Assembly (NCBI RefSeq): GCF_007747655.1
Contig: NZ_CP036274.1
Location: 8,866,001-8,930,000 of the forward strand
DNA length: 64,000 bases
DNA from: Anatilimnocola aggregata
GTDB lineage: Bacteria > Planctomycetota > Planctomycetia > Pirellulales > Pirellulaceae
Direction of reading: 5' to 3'
Of the stretch, positions 54,400-62,943 are shown in pieces. Below the pieces are notes generated by a model, which did not search any database, had not been told where the DNA came from, and saw only the letters and a list, made by a program, of their open reading frames with translations. The position numbers were made by a program, and so were the translations under genes. How positions within the stretch are numbered: the stretch's first letter is position 1; each line of letters starts with the position of its first letter.

Positions 54400-54834
54400 G
54401 GTGCAAAGAACTTGAACAGAAGAGATGGTTGCCTGGACGAGCAAAGCGAAGGGCTGCGACCAACGTCCAGCTTATCTGTCGCCTGAAAAAGATGCGAGCA
54501 ACTGGTAACGAAACTTCATGAAAAGGGTGGCATTTGAGGTCGCTGCAACCGGAATTTTCCGCACCGGCCCGGGGAATAATTCGCAGGGTGAGTACCGAAT
54601 GGGTTTTGGAACGTTATGGGTATGGCAAGAAAAGCGACAAACCTGTCGATTTTTCTTCCTTGCGTTTGCCGGAAAAGCGGATAGCTTAGTAGCTGATGCT
54701 GCATGGTTTACGCACTTCGGGTCGCCGTAAAGTGTGACCAGGCAAGCGGTAAGTCCCCCTGAATACATTCACAAACCGAACTTTCTCCCTGCTTTTTTCC
54801 TTGAATTTCGGTTCGGTGGACGGAGTTAAGAAGA
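54400..54834. other. 435-bp divergent intergenic region
   Basis: Between the SGNH/dockerin gene (minus) and a plus-strand TonB-like gene, so both promoters should be here. I see no clear promoter, hairpin or repeat. The stretch is AT-richer than its neighbours near 54620-54800. Short frames here (for example 54518-54730) look non-coding. Confidence 0.4.
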
Positions 54835-56457
54835 ATGAGCACGACATCGCCCAGCTCTCCCGCTCCTGGCAATGCTCCGCGCGCTCGCGCTTTGGCCTCG
54901 GCACCAGTCTCCCAAGCGATGCCAGCTCAACCGGCCCCTGCCCAGCCCGCTGCTGAAGAAGAGGCCGCCGAAGAGGAAGTTGCCAGTAGTGGCCTAGGGT
55001 CTGGCTTTTTCAACAAGATGACCAGCTCGTTGGTGAGCTTTGTGGTTCACTTTGTGGTGCTCGTGATCATGGCACTCATGGTCGTCCCACCACCGCCAGA
55101 TAACAGCAAATCGATCGCGGTGAACTCGGCCCCGACCCCCAAAGAAGAAAAGGTCGAGGAGTTTGAAGAAGAGAAGGTTGAACTCAATCTGGACCAGACT
55201 GTATCTACCGAACAGACGAACATCGTGGCGCAAGTTGCCACCGAAATGACCGAAGCGGTCGAAACTCCTTCGCCAGCGATGGACGTCGACGCGGCCCCAA
55301 TCTCGGTCGAATTGAGCGACTTCGGCGAGCAAACCGCTCCTAAGAACGACTTGATGGCCACGATTGGTTCCTTCACCGGCACCGGCGTCGCTGGTCGTGG
55401 TGAAGCAGCCCGTGGTGCCATGGTGGCCAAAGCCGGCGGCAACGACGCCAGCGAAGCAGCCGTCGCTGCTGCTCTGGAATGGCTGGCTAATCATCAAATG
55501 CCGGATGGCGGCTGGAACTACGATCACCGCGTTGGACCCTGCAATGCTCGTTGCAATCACGCTGGCACCCTGACCGATTGCCGCACCGGTGCGACCGCTC
55601 AAGCGCTGTTGCCATTTCTCGGTGCCGGTCAAACCCACAAAACGGGTAAGTACAAGAAGAACGTCGAAGCTGGCCTGTACTTCCTTACCCAGCAGATGAA
55701 GGTCAAGACCCAGATGGGTCTGCAGTGCGGCGACCTCGCTCAAGGTGGCGGCAGCATGTATTCGCACGGTATGGCCGCGATCGTGCTGTGCGAAGCCTAC
55801 GCGATGACGCACGACAAGGGGCTGATGATGCCGGCCCAGTTGTCGCTCAATCACATCGTCTACGCTCAAGACCCCGTTGGTGGCGGTTGGCGGTATGGTG
55901 TCCGCACCCCGGGCGATACCTCGGTCGTAGGTTGGCAGTTGATGGCTCTCAAGAGCGGTCACATGGCTTACCTGCAAGTGCCGCCGGGAACGATCGTCGG
56001 CGCGAACAAGTTCCTCGACTCGGTGATGAGCGACTACGCTTACTACGGCTACACCGATCCAGGTCGCGGGCAAGCCACCACGGCCATCGGCATGCTTTGC
56101 CGCATGTACCTGGGCTGGAAGAAAGATCACCCGGGCATCGAAAAGGGGATCGAATACCTCAGCAAAACCGGCCCTTCTCCGGGCAACATGTACTACAACT
56201 ACTACGCCACCCAGTGCATGCGTCACTACGAAGGGGAACATTGGGACAAGTGGAACGTCAAGATGCGCGACTCGCTCGTGAAGTCGCAAGAGAAGGACGG
56301 CCACATGAAGGGTAGCTGGGCCATGAAGGGCGATCACGGCACCGAACGTGGCGGCCGACTCTACTGCACGTCGATGGCCACCATGATTCTCGAAGTCTAC
56401 TACCGCCACATGCCCATCTACGGCAAGAACGCTGCCGAAGACGAATTCCCACTCTAG
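54835..56457 (+). CDS. TonB-like anchored squalene-cyclase-fold protein
   Basis: 540 residues. The N-terminus is Ala/Pro-rich, then one helix SSLVSFVVHFVVLVIMALMV of the TonB-like kind, then an acidic linker rich in Glu. From residue about 200 the terpene-cyclase fold appears: AALEWLANHQMPDGGWNYDH, a cysteine-containing CNARCNHAGTLTDCRTG, then VYAQDPVGGGWRYGVRTPGD, and LSKTGPSPGNMYYNYYATQC. No DXDD. It is the third such fold in the window, here fused to a membrane anchor. It may act at the periplasmic face. A clear terminator follows. Confidence 0.8.
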   Translation: MSTTSPSSPAPGNAPRARALASAPVSQAMPAQPAPAQPAAEEEAAEEEVASSGLGSGFFNKMTSSLVSFVVHFVVLVIMALMVVPPPPDNSKSIAVNSAPTPKEEKVEEFEEEKVELNLDQTVSTEQTNIVAQVATEMTEAVETPSPAMDVDAAPISVELSDFGEQTAPKNDLMATIGSFTGTGVAGRGEAARGAMVAKAGGNDASEAAVAAALEWLANHQMPDGGWNYDHRVGPCNARCNHAGTLTDCRTGATAQALLPFLGAGQTHKTGKYKKNVEAGLYFLTQQMKVKTQMGLQCGDLAQGGGSMYSHGMAAIVLCEAYAMTHDKGLMMPAQLSLNHIVYAQDPVGGGWRYGVRTPGDTSVVGWQLMALKSGHMAYLQVPPGTIVGANKFLDSVMSDYAYYGYTDPGRGQATTAIGMLCRMYLGWKKDHPGIEKGIEYLSKTGPSPGNMYYNYYATQCMRHYEGEHWDKWNVKMRDSLVKSQEKDGHMKGSWAMKGDHGTERGGRLYCTSMATMILEVYYRHMPIYGKNAAEDEFPL

Positions 56458-56547
56458 TCTTCCCTATCTCTACTCCCTCGCCTCGGTACTCCAGGGAGAG
56501 GGGCTGCAGCTCAATCAACTAAGTCACCTCTACAATCCAAAACCTCT

Positions 56548-56572
56548 AAGCCCCGCCCACCACGCGGGGCTT
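56548..56572 (+). terminator. Intrinsic terminator after the anchored squalene-fold gene
   Basis: AAGCCCCGC (56548-56556) pairs perfectly with GCGGGGCTT (56564-56572) around CCACCAC; TGCTCGTTTC follows. The 9-bp stem lies 91 bases past the stop and before the trpE gene. Confidence 0.6.
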
Positions 56573-56675
56573 GCTCGTTTCTTGCCCGACCTCCGCGCGA
56601 ACACTCCACCCGCCACCGCGTCTTCCCTTCCTAACCCCAATCCCGCCGAAATGATCGTCTGCTAAGATATTTTCC

Positions 56676-58181
56676 ATGCACAACTCGCCTCATCTGCCCG
56701 AAATGCCTACGGCCGAAAAGTTGGCTGCCGGCAAGAAACTGGTTCCCGTTTATCGCCGGCTGTTAAGCGATTCCCTCACACCCGTGAGCGCGTTTCATTT
56801 GCTCGACGACGGCGGCTATGCCTCGTTGTTCGAAAGTGTGATCGGCGGCGAAAAGGTCGGCCGCTATACCTTCCTGGCGATGGCTCCCTTCTTGTCGCTG
56901 ACTGCTCGTGGCCAGCAAGTGAAGATCACGAGCGAGCAGGGGGAAGAGACGCTCACGCTCGAAGATCCACTGCTGGAACTGCGTCGCCGCCTGGCTGAGT
57001 TTCCCGCTGCACACTTGCCAGAGTTGCCGCCATTCACTGGCGGGGCGATTGGCTACTGCGCGTACGACGTGGTGCGCTACGTCGAGAAGACGCTTAAGCA
57101 TCCGCCGCAAGACGATCGGCACCTGCCCGACCTCTGTTTTGGCCTGGTCGACCGGATGGTCGTGTTCGACAACGTCAACAAGACGCTCTATGTCATTGCG
57201 ATGGCCCGCGTCGATAAGTTTGCCGGCAACTTTGCCGCCGCTTATGAGGACGCCCAGTCGCGTGTCGATGAATGGGTTGCCAAGCTATCGCAGCCCGCGC
57301 CATTGCCCCCCGCCGATATTCACCCGCTCAAAAAGCTGAGCTTGCAATTTCGTTCGAACACCACGCAGCAGGGCTTTGAAGATGCCGTGCGAAAGTGTGT
57401 CGAGTACATTCGCGCGGGCGATATCTTTCAAGTCGTGCTTAGCCAGCGATTGCAGCTGGAATTGAACTGCGAGCCGTTCGAAGTCTATCGCACGTTGCGG
57501 GTCGTGAACCCCAGCCCGTTCATGTTTTTCCTGCGTACACCGGAGACGACTCTCGTCGGTAGTTCGCCCGAGATCATGTGCCGCGTCTACGACGGCCGCG
57601 TGACGGTTCGCCCCTTGGCAGGTACTCGTCCGCGTGGCGAAACTGATGAAGCCGATAAACGGCTGGCCGAAGAATTGATGGCCGATCCCAAAGAGCGGGC
57701 CGAGCATGTGATGCTCGTCGACCTGGGGCGCAACGACGTGGGCCGCGTCGCGCAGTTCGGCAGCGTGAAGTTGTCGGACGTCATGGTCATCGAGCGGTAC
57801 AGCCACGTGATGCACATTACCTCGAATGTGACCGGCGAATTGCGCCCAGAACTCGATGCCTTCGATGCGCTCAAGGCGTGTCTGCCGGCAGGAACTGTTT
57901 CCGGCGCGCCAAAGGTGCGAGCGATGGAAATCATCGACGAACTCGAACCGCATCGCCGCGGGCCTTATGCCGGCGCGGTGGGGTACATCGACTATGCCGG
58001 CAACATGGATACCTGCATCGCGCTCCGCACGCTCGTCGTGCAAGGGAACCAGGCTTACGTCCAAGCAGGGGCGGGCATCGTGGCCGATAGTAATCCCACC
58101 AGCGAGTATCAAGAGACGCTCAACAAAGCCCGCGGCCTGCTCTTTGCAATTGAATCGACCCAGCAGCGAGCAGCCGATTAG
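56676..58181 (+). CDS. trpE: Anthranilate synthase component I
   Basis: 501 residues. Classic chorismate-binding features: RAGDIFQVVLSQRLQLELNC, SSPEIMCRVYDGRVTVRPLA, then GTRPRGETDEADKRLAEELM, then DLGRNDVGRVAQFG, HITSNVTGELR and PAGTVSGAPKVRAMEIIDEL. The N-terminal domain has HLLDDGGYASLFESVIGGEK. It converts chorismate to anthranilate with a glutaminase partner (TrpG), the first step of tryptophan synthesis. No trpG is adjacent. The 5' leader is too short and repeats unseen, so I claim no attenuator. Confidence 0.93.
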   Translation: MHNSPHLPEMPTAEKLAAGKKLVPVYRRLLSDSLTPVSAFHLLDDGGYASLFESVIGGEKVGRYTFLAMAPFLSLTARGQQVKITSEQGEETLTLEDPLLELRRRLAEFPAAHLPELPPFTGGAIGYCAYDVVRYVEKTLKHPPQDDRHLPDLCFGLVDRMVVFDNVNKTLYVIAMARVDKFAGNFAAAYEDAQSRVDEWVAKLSQPAPLPPADIHPLKKLSLQFRSNTTQQGFEDAVRKCVEYIRAGDIFQVVLSQRLQLELNCEPFEVYRTLRVVNPSPFMFFLRTPETTLVGSSPEIMCRVYDGRVTVRPLAGTRPRGETDEADKRLAEELMADPKERAEHVMLVDLGRNDVGRVAQFGSVKLSDVMVIERYSHVMHITSNVTGELRPELDAFDALKACLPAGTVSGAPKVRAMEIIDELEPHRRGPYAGAVGYIDYAGNMDTCIALRTLVVQGNQAYVQAGAGIVADSNPTSEYQETLNKARGLLFAIESTQQRAAD

Positions 58182-58187
58182 AGGTCT

Positions 58188-58577
58188 TCACTTCACTTGC
58201 GAGAAGCCGGTGCTGAAGACGAAGTATGCCGCCGCCACCATGCAACCGGCAGCGGCCAGATAGTTCCACTTGAGCGGTTCGCCGAGCATCCAAAACGAGA
58301 CCGGCACGAACACGCCCAGCGTGATGATTTCCTGCAGAATCTTCAGCTGGCCGAAGTTCATCCCCGCCGCATGGCCGTAGCGATTGCCGGGAACTTGCAG
58401 GATGTATTCGAACAGGGCGATGCCCCAGCTGATGAGGATGATCACCACCAGCGTCTTGCTCTTGAGGAAGTCCCACTTCAGGTGCAGGTACCAAGCGCTG
58501 AGCATGAAGAAATTCGAAGCAACCAGCAGCGCGATCGACCAGGTGAGCGACCAGGTCTGCGTTTTTCCAGCGTCCAT
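58188..58577 (-). CDS. DUF486 membrane protein
   Basis: 129 residues from ATG 58577; longer upstream frame is rejected as the shadow of the next gene. Four membrane segments: LTWSIALLVASNFFMLSAWY, LVVIILISWGIALFEYILQV, QLKILQEIITLGVFVPVSFW, and YLAAAGCMVAAAYFVFS. This is the DUF486 pattern (ISWGIALFEYILQVPGNR). Probable small-molecule transporter-like protein; function unknown. Confidence 0.85.
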   Translation of the reverse strand: MDAGKTQTWSLTWSIALLVASNFFMLSAWYLHLKWDFLKSKTLVVIILISWGIALFEYILQVPGNRYGHAAGMNFGQLKILQEIITLGVFVPVSFWMLGEPLKWNYLAAAGCMVAAAYFVFSTGFSQVK

Positions 58578-58590
58578 GCGGCGAACGATC

Positions 58591-61071
58591 CTAATGAATG
58601 AACAAGAACTGTTTGCTGTTGATAATCGCCCAGAGCAAATCCTGGTAGACCTCTTCGGCGTTATCGTGCTCGGTGAGGAACTCCTCCGCTTGCGTGCGTT
58701 CCGCAGCTGAGGGGAGGCGATTGAGCGTGGCGAGATAAATCTCTTCGACAATTTCAGCCGGCGACTTCTTCGCCTTAATCAGCTTGGCAATTCGTCCCTG
58801 CTTGTCCGAAATCTTGCTCGCCAGCGTATCGCCATTGAGCGTATGTAAGGCTTGCGCCAGGCTGGGGTCGAGGGGCCGTTCGCATTCGCACACGCTGACC
58901 CGCTTTGGCTTGCCGAAGGTGGCCAGGAAGTAATCGGCGTATTCGGCATCGGGAAGTTCAATGGCCCGCGTGCCGAGCGGCAGGTTCTTGTACTTCGTTT
59001 GCACCAGCGTCACGCGGTCGAGGGCATCCACCAGCGGCTCAGCCGTAAGACGCTTCACTGCAAAGTGGCTGTAGAAAACGGTATCGGCGGCATTGCTCTT
59101 GGTGGGCTGCGAGTCGAGTTGATACAGCCGCGAGTTCATGATCTCGCGCATGAGATGCTTTAGGTTGAAGTTACTCTCGACGAACTTCTTCGAGAGAGCT
59201 TCCATCAGCGCGGGATTGCTGGGTGGGTTCGTCGAGCGGAGATCATCGACGGGCTCAACCAGCCCGCGGCCGAGCAGATAGGCGACGTAGCGATTCACCA
59301 CGTTATTGGCGAAGTAGGCGTTGTCTTTGCTTGTTAGCCAATCGGCCAGCGGCATGCGGCGATCGAGCGGATGTTCCATCTCGGCCGCTTCGAGGGCCTT
59401 GGGCTTCATCAGGGCGTTGGTGCGAGGATGCTTCACATCACCCGTATCGCGCACGACGACGACTTGCTCACCGCCAAAGAGGCCGAATTCTTCGCTGGTC
59501 TTCGTGCCTACGCGCGAGAAGAAGGCTGCGAGCCCGTAGTAATCTTCCTGGCTGTATTTCTCGAACGGATGGTGATGGCACTTGGCACATTCCATTCGCA
59601 CGCCGAGAAACAACTGCGCCGTCGATTCGGCGAGGGCTGAGGAATCGCGATGAATGCGGAAGTAGTTGGCTGGCCCCACGCTATAGAGCGAACCGCGGGC
59701 CGTGATCAATTCGCGGACGAAACCATCGAACGGTTTGTTCGTGCGGAACGATTCGCGAATCCAGTTGTGCATCGACCACATCCCCTGCTCACCGAGACTG
59801 GCACTCGTGTTGCGCAGCAGGTCGGACCACTTGAGCGACCAATAGGCCGCGTAAGCATCGTTGTAGATGTCTTGGGCCGGATCGCCCGTTAGTCCCAGCA
59901 GTCGGTCGACGAGCTTCTTTCGCTTGTCCGGATCCTGCGAATCGATGAAGGCCCGCGTTTCTTCCGGCGAGGGAAGCGTGCCGATGGAGTCCAGCGATGC
60001 GCGGCGAAGGAACGTGGCATCGTCGCACAGCGGCGACGGTTCGATGCCTAACTCACGGAACTTGGTGACGGCAAGCTTGTCGATGTCGTTGTTGTCTTTC
60101 CAGTCGGCCAGTTCGACCGTCTCGGCATACGGAATGACAAAGAGGGTGGTATCGGCCTGCCCTTCGAAGCGGACCATCACGCCACCCTGGCCCTTGCCAA
60201 TCGTGGTCACAAGTCCGTCGCGGGTGACACTGGCAACGCCATCGTCGAGCGAATCGAACTTGGCCCAATGCGTCACGTCGTGCCGCTGGCCGTCGGCATA
60301 TTCGGCTTCCACGCGCAACTGCTGCGACATGCCAACCTGGCCGAGTCGTTCTTTGGGGAAGACGTGCAACTTGGTGACGGCATTTTCGGTCTTAGCGGGC
60401 TTGGCAGCACCACCTTGAATCCAGGCGACGAGCATTTGGTAATCGACAGAGTCCTTCTCCAGCCGGCGGCCACCGCCGTGGGGCGTTTGCATCGTCGGCT
60501 TGAGAAGCATCAGGCTTTGTTCGGGGTCGACGAGGCTGACGCGGCGACCAATCGAGTCGCGAACCATGGCTTCGCGGTCTTTGTCGGGCTCGAAGCCAAA
60601 GACCGACAGCTTGAAGCCACCCTGACCGTGCTGGGCCGCATGGCAGGCCGCCATGGCGCAGCCGTTCTTGGCAAGGATGGGGCGAATCTGTTCGAGGTAT
60701 TGCACGTCGGGCTGCTCGACGATGCCAGCCACCGTTACCGGGACCTCAATCGTGCGCGAGCCCTGAGAAACCTTGATCTTCGCCTTGCCATCTTTCATAG
60801 CTCGCAATTGCCCAGCAGCGGACACGGTGACGACTGCCGGATCGGACGATTCGTACTTGGCCAGCGACGAGATGTCGTTGCTCTTGCGCGTGACCTGTGC
60901 GCCGCTGCTACTATCCGCTTCGACGACGACCAGCTGGGCGCGGGCGAAGTTCCCCTGCAACTTCACTTCCGCCGGGTGGGCGATCAGAGCAGCATCGGCC
61001 GCGAACGAACGTGCGGGCTGAAGTGCCACCAGCAGCAGGAGCATGGCGATAGGCAGGCGCGATACGGGCAT
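58591..61071 (-). CDS. Planctomycete DUF1549/DUF1553 (PSD1-type) protein
   Basis: 826 residues from ATG 61071 (a GTG lies at 61080). Signal peptide: LPIAMLLLLVALQPARSFA. An Ig-like (Big_2) part follows: SLAKYESSDPAVVTVSAAGQ. Then a heme-like CAMAACHA near residue 140. DUF1549 follows (FRELGIEPSPLCDDATFLRR, then CAKCHHHPFEKYSQEDYYGL), then DUF1553 (PLADWLTSKDNAYFANNVVN, then LMREIMNSRLYQLDS, and VCECERPLDPSLAQALHTLN). Such proteins are abundant in planctomycetes and are thought to act in the periplasm with cytochromes or sulfatases, but function is not proved. Confidence 0.9.
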   Translation of the reverse strand: MPVSRLPIAMLLLLVALQPARSFAADAALIAHPAEVKLQGNFARAQLVVVEADSSSGAQVTRKSNDISSLAKYESSDPAVVTVSAAGQLRAMKDGKAKIKVSQGSRTIEVPVTVAGIVEQPDVQYLEQIRPILAKNGCAMAACHAAQHGQGGFKLSVFGFEPDKDREAMVRDSIGRRVSLVDPEQSLMLLKPTMQTPHGGGRRLEKDSVDYQMLVAWIQGGAAKPAKTENAVTKLHVFPKERLGQVGMSQQLRVEAEYADGQRHDVTHWAKFDSLDDGVASVTRDGLVTTIGKGQGGVMVRFEGQADTTLFVIPYAETVELADWKDNNDIDKLAVTKFRELGIEPSPLCDDATFLRRASLDSIGTLPSPEETRAFIDSQDPDKRKKLVDRLLGLTGDPAQDIYNDAYAAYWSLKWSDLLRNTSASLGEQGMWSMHNWIRESFRTNKPFDGFVRELITARGSLYSVGPANYFRIHRDSSALAESTAQLFLGVRMECAKCHHHPFEKYSQEDYYGLAAFFSRVGTKTSEEFGLFGGEQVVVVRDTGDVKHPRTNALMKPKALEAAEMEHPLDRRMPLADWLTSKDNAYFANNVVNRYVAYLLGRGLVEPVDDLRSTNPPSNPALMEALSKKFVESNFNLKHLMREIMNSRLYQLDSQPTKSNAADTVFYSHFAVKRLTAEPLVDALDRVTLVQTKYKNLPLGTRAIELPDAEYADYFLATFGKPKRVSVCECERPLDPSLAQALHTLNGDTLASKISDKQGRIAKLIKAKKSPAEIVEEIYLATLNRLPSAAERTQAEEFLTEHDNAEEVYQDLLWAIINSKQFLFIH

Positions 61072-61255
61072 GAGAGGCACCCTCAGTCAGCAGTTGCGGG
61101 AGCAATACGAAGGAACGTAGTGCGGGGCGGGAGCCGCGGCGACGAAAAGTCGAGCGCCGGAGCCAGCTCTGATTATGGTCGATTGTCCGCCGCAATACCA
61201 GAGAAAGCTGGGGCTAGACCAAAGCCTGCCAGCAAACGGAAAGGCCCGGGCGGAC

Positions 61256-61897
61256 TTACTCCCCGGCCGTTTTCTTCGTATGGGTCTGCTCATAGACGGC
61301 CAGCAGCACGGCTTCGACGTCGGCGAACTTGCGTTTGGTCTTCAGGAGACCATCGAGGCTCTTGCGGGCGTCTTGTTCGGAGTGACCCAGCGCACGAAGG
61401 GCTTCGAAGGCCTCTTCGACGACGTCGCGCTTGACTTCGGCTTCGTACTTTACGTCCTTGGCAATGAGCAGGGCGAACTTCGACATTTTGCGGCGGAGCT
61501 TGGCGATGACGCGTTCGCCCGTGGCGGCACCGATGCCCGGCAGTGAAGAGAGCCCCTTCGCGTCCTGTTCTTCGATCATTTCGGCAATATCTTGCACGGG
61601 GCGGACCATGGCGCGGAGGGCTTTCTTCGCGCCGAGGCCGTCGACCGAGCAGAACATTTCGAAGAACTCGCGTTCAACTTCGCTCATGAAGCCGACCAGC
61701 CGCGGCGTAACACGGCCGCGCGAGGGGTCGCCATCGATGTAATAGATCGTCTGCAGCGAAACGTTCTGACCCACCAGTTGGCTGAGCGAGCGGCGCGTCG
61801 ACTCGGCAATAAACACCTGATACTCGAAGTGATCGAGTTCCAGCAGCACGGAGTCTTCTTGAACCTTCAGCAGCTTGCCGGTGATGCGGGTGATCAA
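61256..61897 (-). CDS. ruvA: Holliday junction branch migration protein RuvA
   Basis: 213 residues. The OB fold begins MITRITGKLLKVQEDSVLLE. HhH motifs: FCSVDGLGAKKALRAMV and LSSLPGIGAATGERVIAKLR. The C-terminal RuvB-binding part ends ALGHSEQDARKSLDGLLKTK. RuvA holds the four-way DNA junction for the RuvB motor. Slightly longer than E. coli RuvA (203). No ruvB or ruvC is adjacent. Confidence 0.93.
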   Translation of the reverse strand: MITRITGKLLKVQEDSVLLELDHFEYQVFIAESTRRSLSQLVGQNVSLQTIYYIDGDPSRGRVTPRLVGFMSEVEREFFEMFCSVDGLGAKKALRAMVRPVQDIAEMIEEQDAKGLSSLPGIGAATGERVIAKLRRKMSKFALLIAKDVKYEAEVKRDVVEEAFEALRALGHSEQDARKSLDGLLKTKRKFADVEAVLLAVYEQTHTKKTAGE

Positions 61898-62014
61898 AGG
61901 GGAGTCTCAGCGCGGTTGAGAGAGAAACGAACGGCCCGCCGCGCGCAACAGGCACGGCGGAACCTGCCGTTAATCTACCAACACAACGGCCTGCAAGTGC
62001 AGCCCAGTTTCACG

Positions 62015-62248
62015 CTACTCCTCCAGCGGTGCTCTGTCGTAGCCATATCTTCTCTGTACGCCGCCGCATGTCACGTCAATGCGAATCTGCTTGGCGGAAC
62101 TGGTTGACCGCAATTTGTCGTACAGCGCGTCATTTAGCCGCTCGTAAGCCACGAACTGTCGATGGTAGATGTTCTTGTCCAGAACCCAGCCCAAAGCCAG
62201 AGCGACAGCCAAAACGACCAGAAACATTTCTCGCATGGAAAATTTCAT
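62015..62248 (-). CDS. Small membrane protein starting MKFSMREMF
   Basis: 77 residues. The start MKFSMREMFLVVLAVALALG, then WVLDKNIYHRQF, is a recurring planctomycete pattern (MRFSxRxLL...LALGW) in small membrane proteins. One N-terminal helix, then a charged tail. Function unknown. Confidence 0.6.
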   Translation of the reverse strand: MKFSMREMFLVVLAVALALGWVLDKNIYHRQFVAYERLNDALYDKLRSTSSAKQIRIDVTCGGVQRRYGYDRAPLEE

Positions 62249-62943
62249 TCGCTCATCCTATCGAGCCACAAATAGGTCACCAACTCCTTTGGAATTCGTC
62301 CAACTTTACAACCGGCGCGACTGGTCAATGCCATCGTGCAAAGTCGGGCGGCACAAATCACCCAAACATACTTGACAGTTGTTCACTAACTCGCAATAAT
62401 TTAACCGGCTGTTTGGCAACCTGGTGGAAGAGCGTGCGCGGAGGGTGCAGTTCGCGCTGGTGCGAGGAACTGTGTTGTTGGCATTTTTGGAAATTCACCG
62501 GCGGTAGGAGTGCTGCAGGGGGTTTATCAACAAACAGGATGATTTCGGAATTGCAACTTGGGCGCAATTCGTTGCCGCTAAACAGTTTGCAGTGATGCAC
62601 GCAAAAGGGGGGTGTTGATAAACCTCGGCGATAACGCTGACACTGGAGCCAACTGCGAAGCCCAAGCGTGGCCAAGATCAAGCGAGTTGCGAGCGATGAC
62701 AGGACGATTGCAATGTAGCTGAATTCGCCAGAATTCAGTCTTCACAAACGTCTGAATTCTGGCGAATTCAGCTACTTCAGAAGACTTCGCAATCCGCTTG
62801 CGAGAGACAAAAGCGTGCGTGAACGGCAAAGGGGGTGTTCAACAATCGGGCTGATTGCTGGGAACAAAATGGCGCAACTCTCGTGTTTCCGTGAGATTGG
62901 CTACTAACAATGAAGCGAATTGTTGAACGTTTAGGCCGAGAAT
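62249..62943. other. 695-bp intergenic region with repeats
   Basis: No gene is supported here. It holds the 24-bp perfect inverted repeat at 62715-62775. GGTTTATCAACA (about 62520) and its complement TGTTGATAAACC (about 62613) are also found, and related GGGGGTGTT words recur near 62607 and 62831. It looks like decayed or repeat DNA between the small membrane gene and the RTX-type gene. Confidence 0.5.
62715..62775. repeat. Perfect 24-bp inverted repeat with nested palindromes
   Basis: Arms 62715-62738 and 62752-62775 are perfect reverse complements around a 13-base spacer. Each arm holds CTGAATTC and GAATTCAG, which pair with each other around a 4-base loop. So the element can fold as one long hairpin or as two hairpins. 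Confidence 0.95.

Noticed and set aside
54994-56409. Long minus-strand open frame (471 residues) opposite the anchored squalene-fold gene
   Set aside because: His/Val-rich shadow translation with no recognisable domain; the plus-strand gene is clearly coding.
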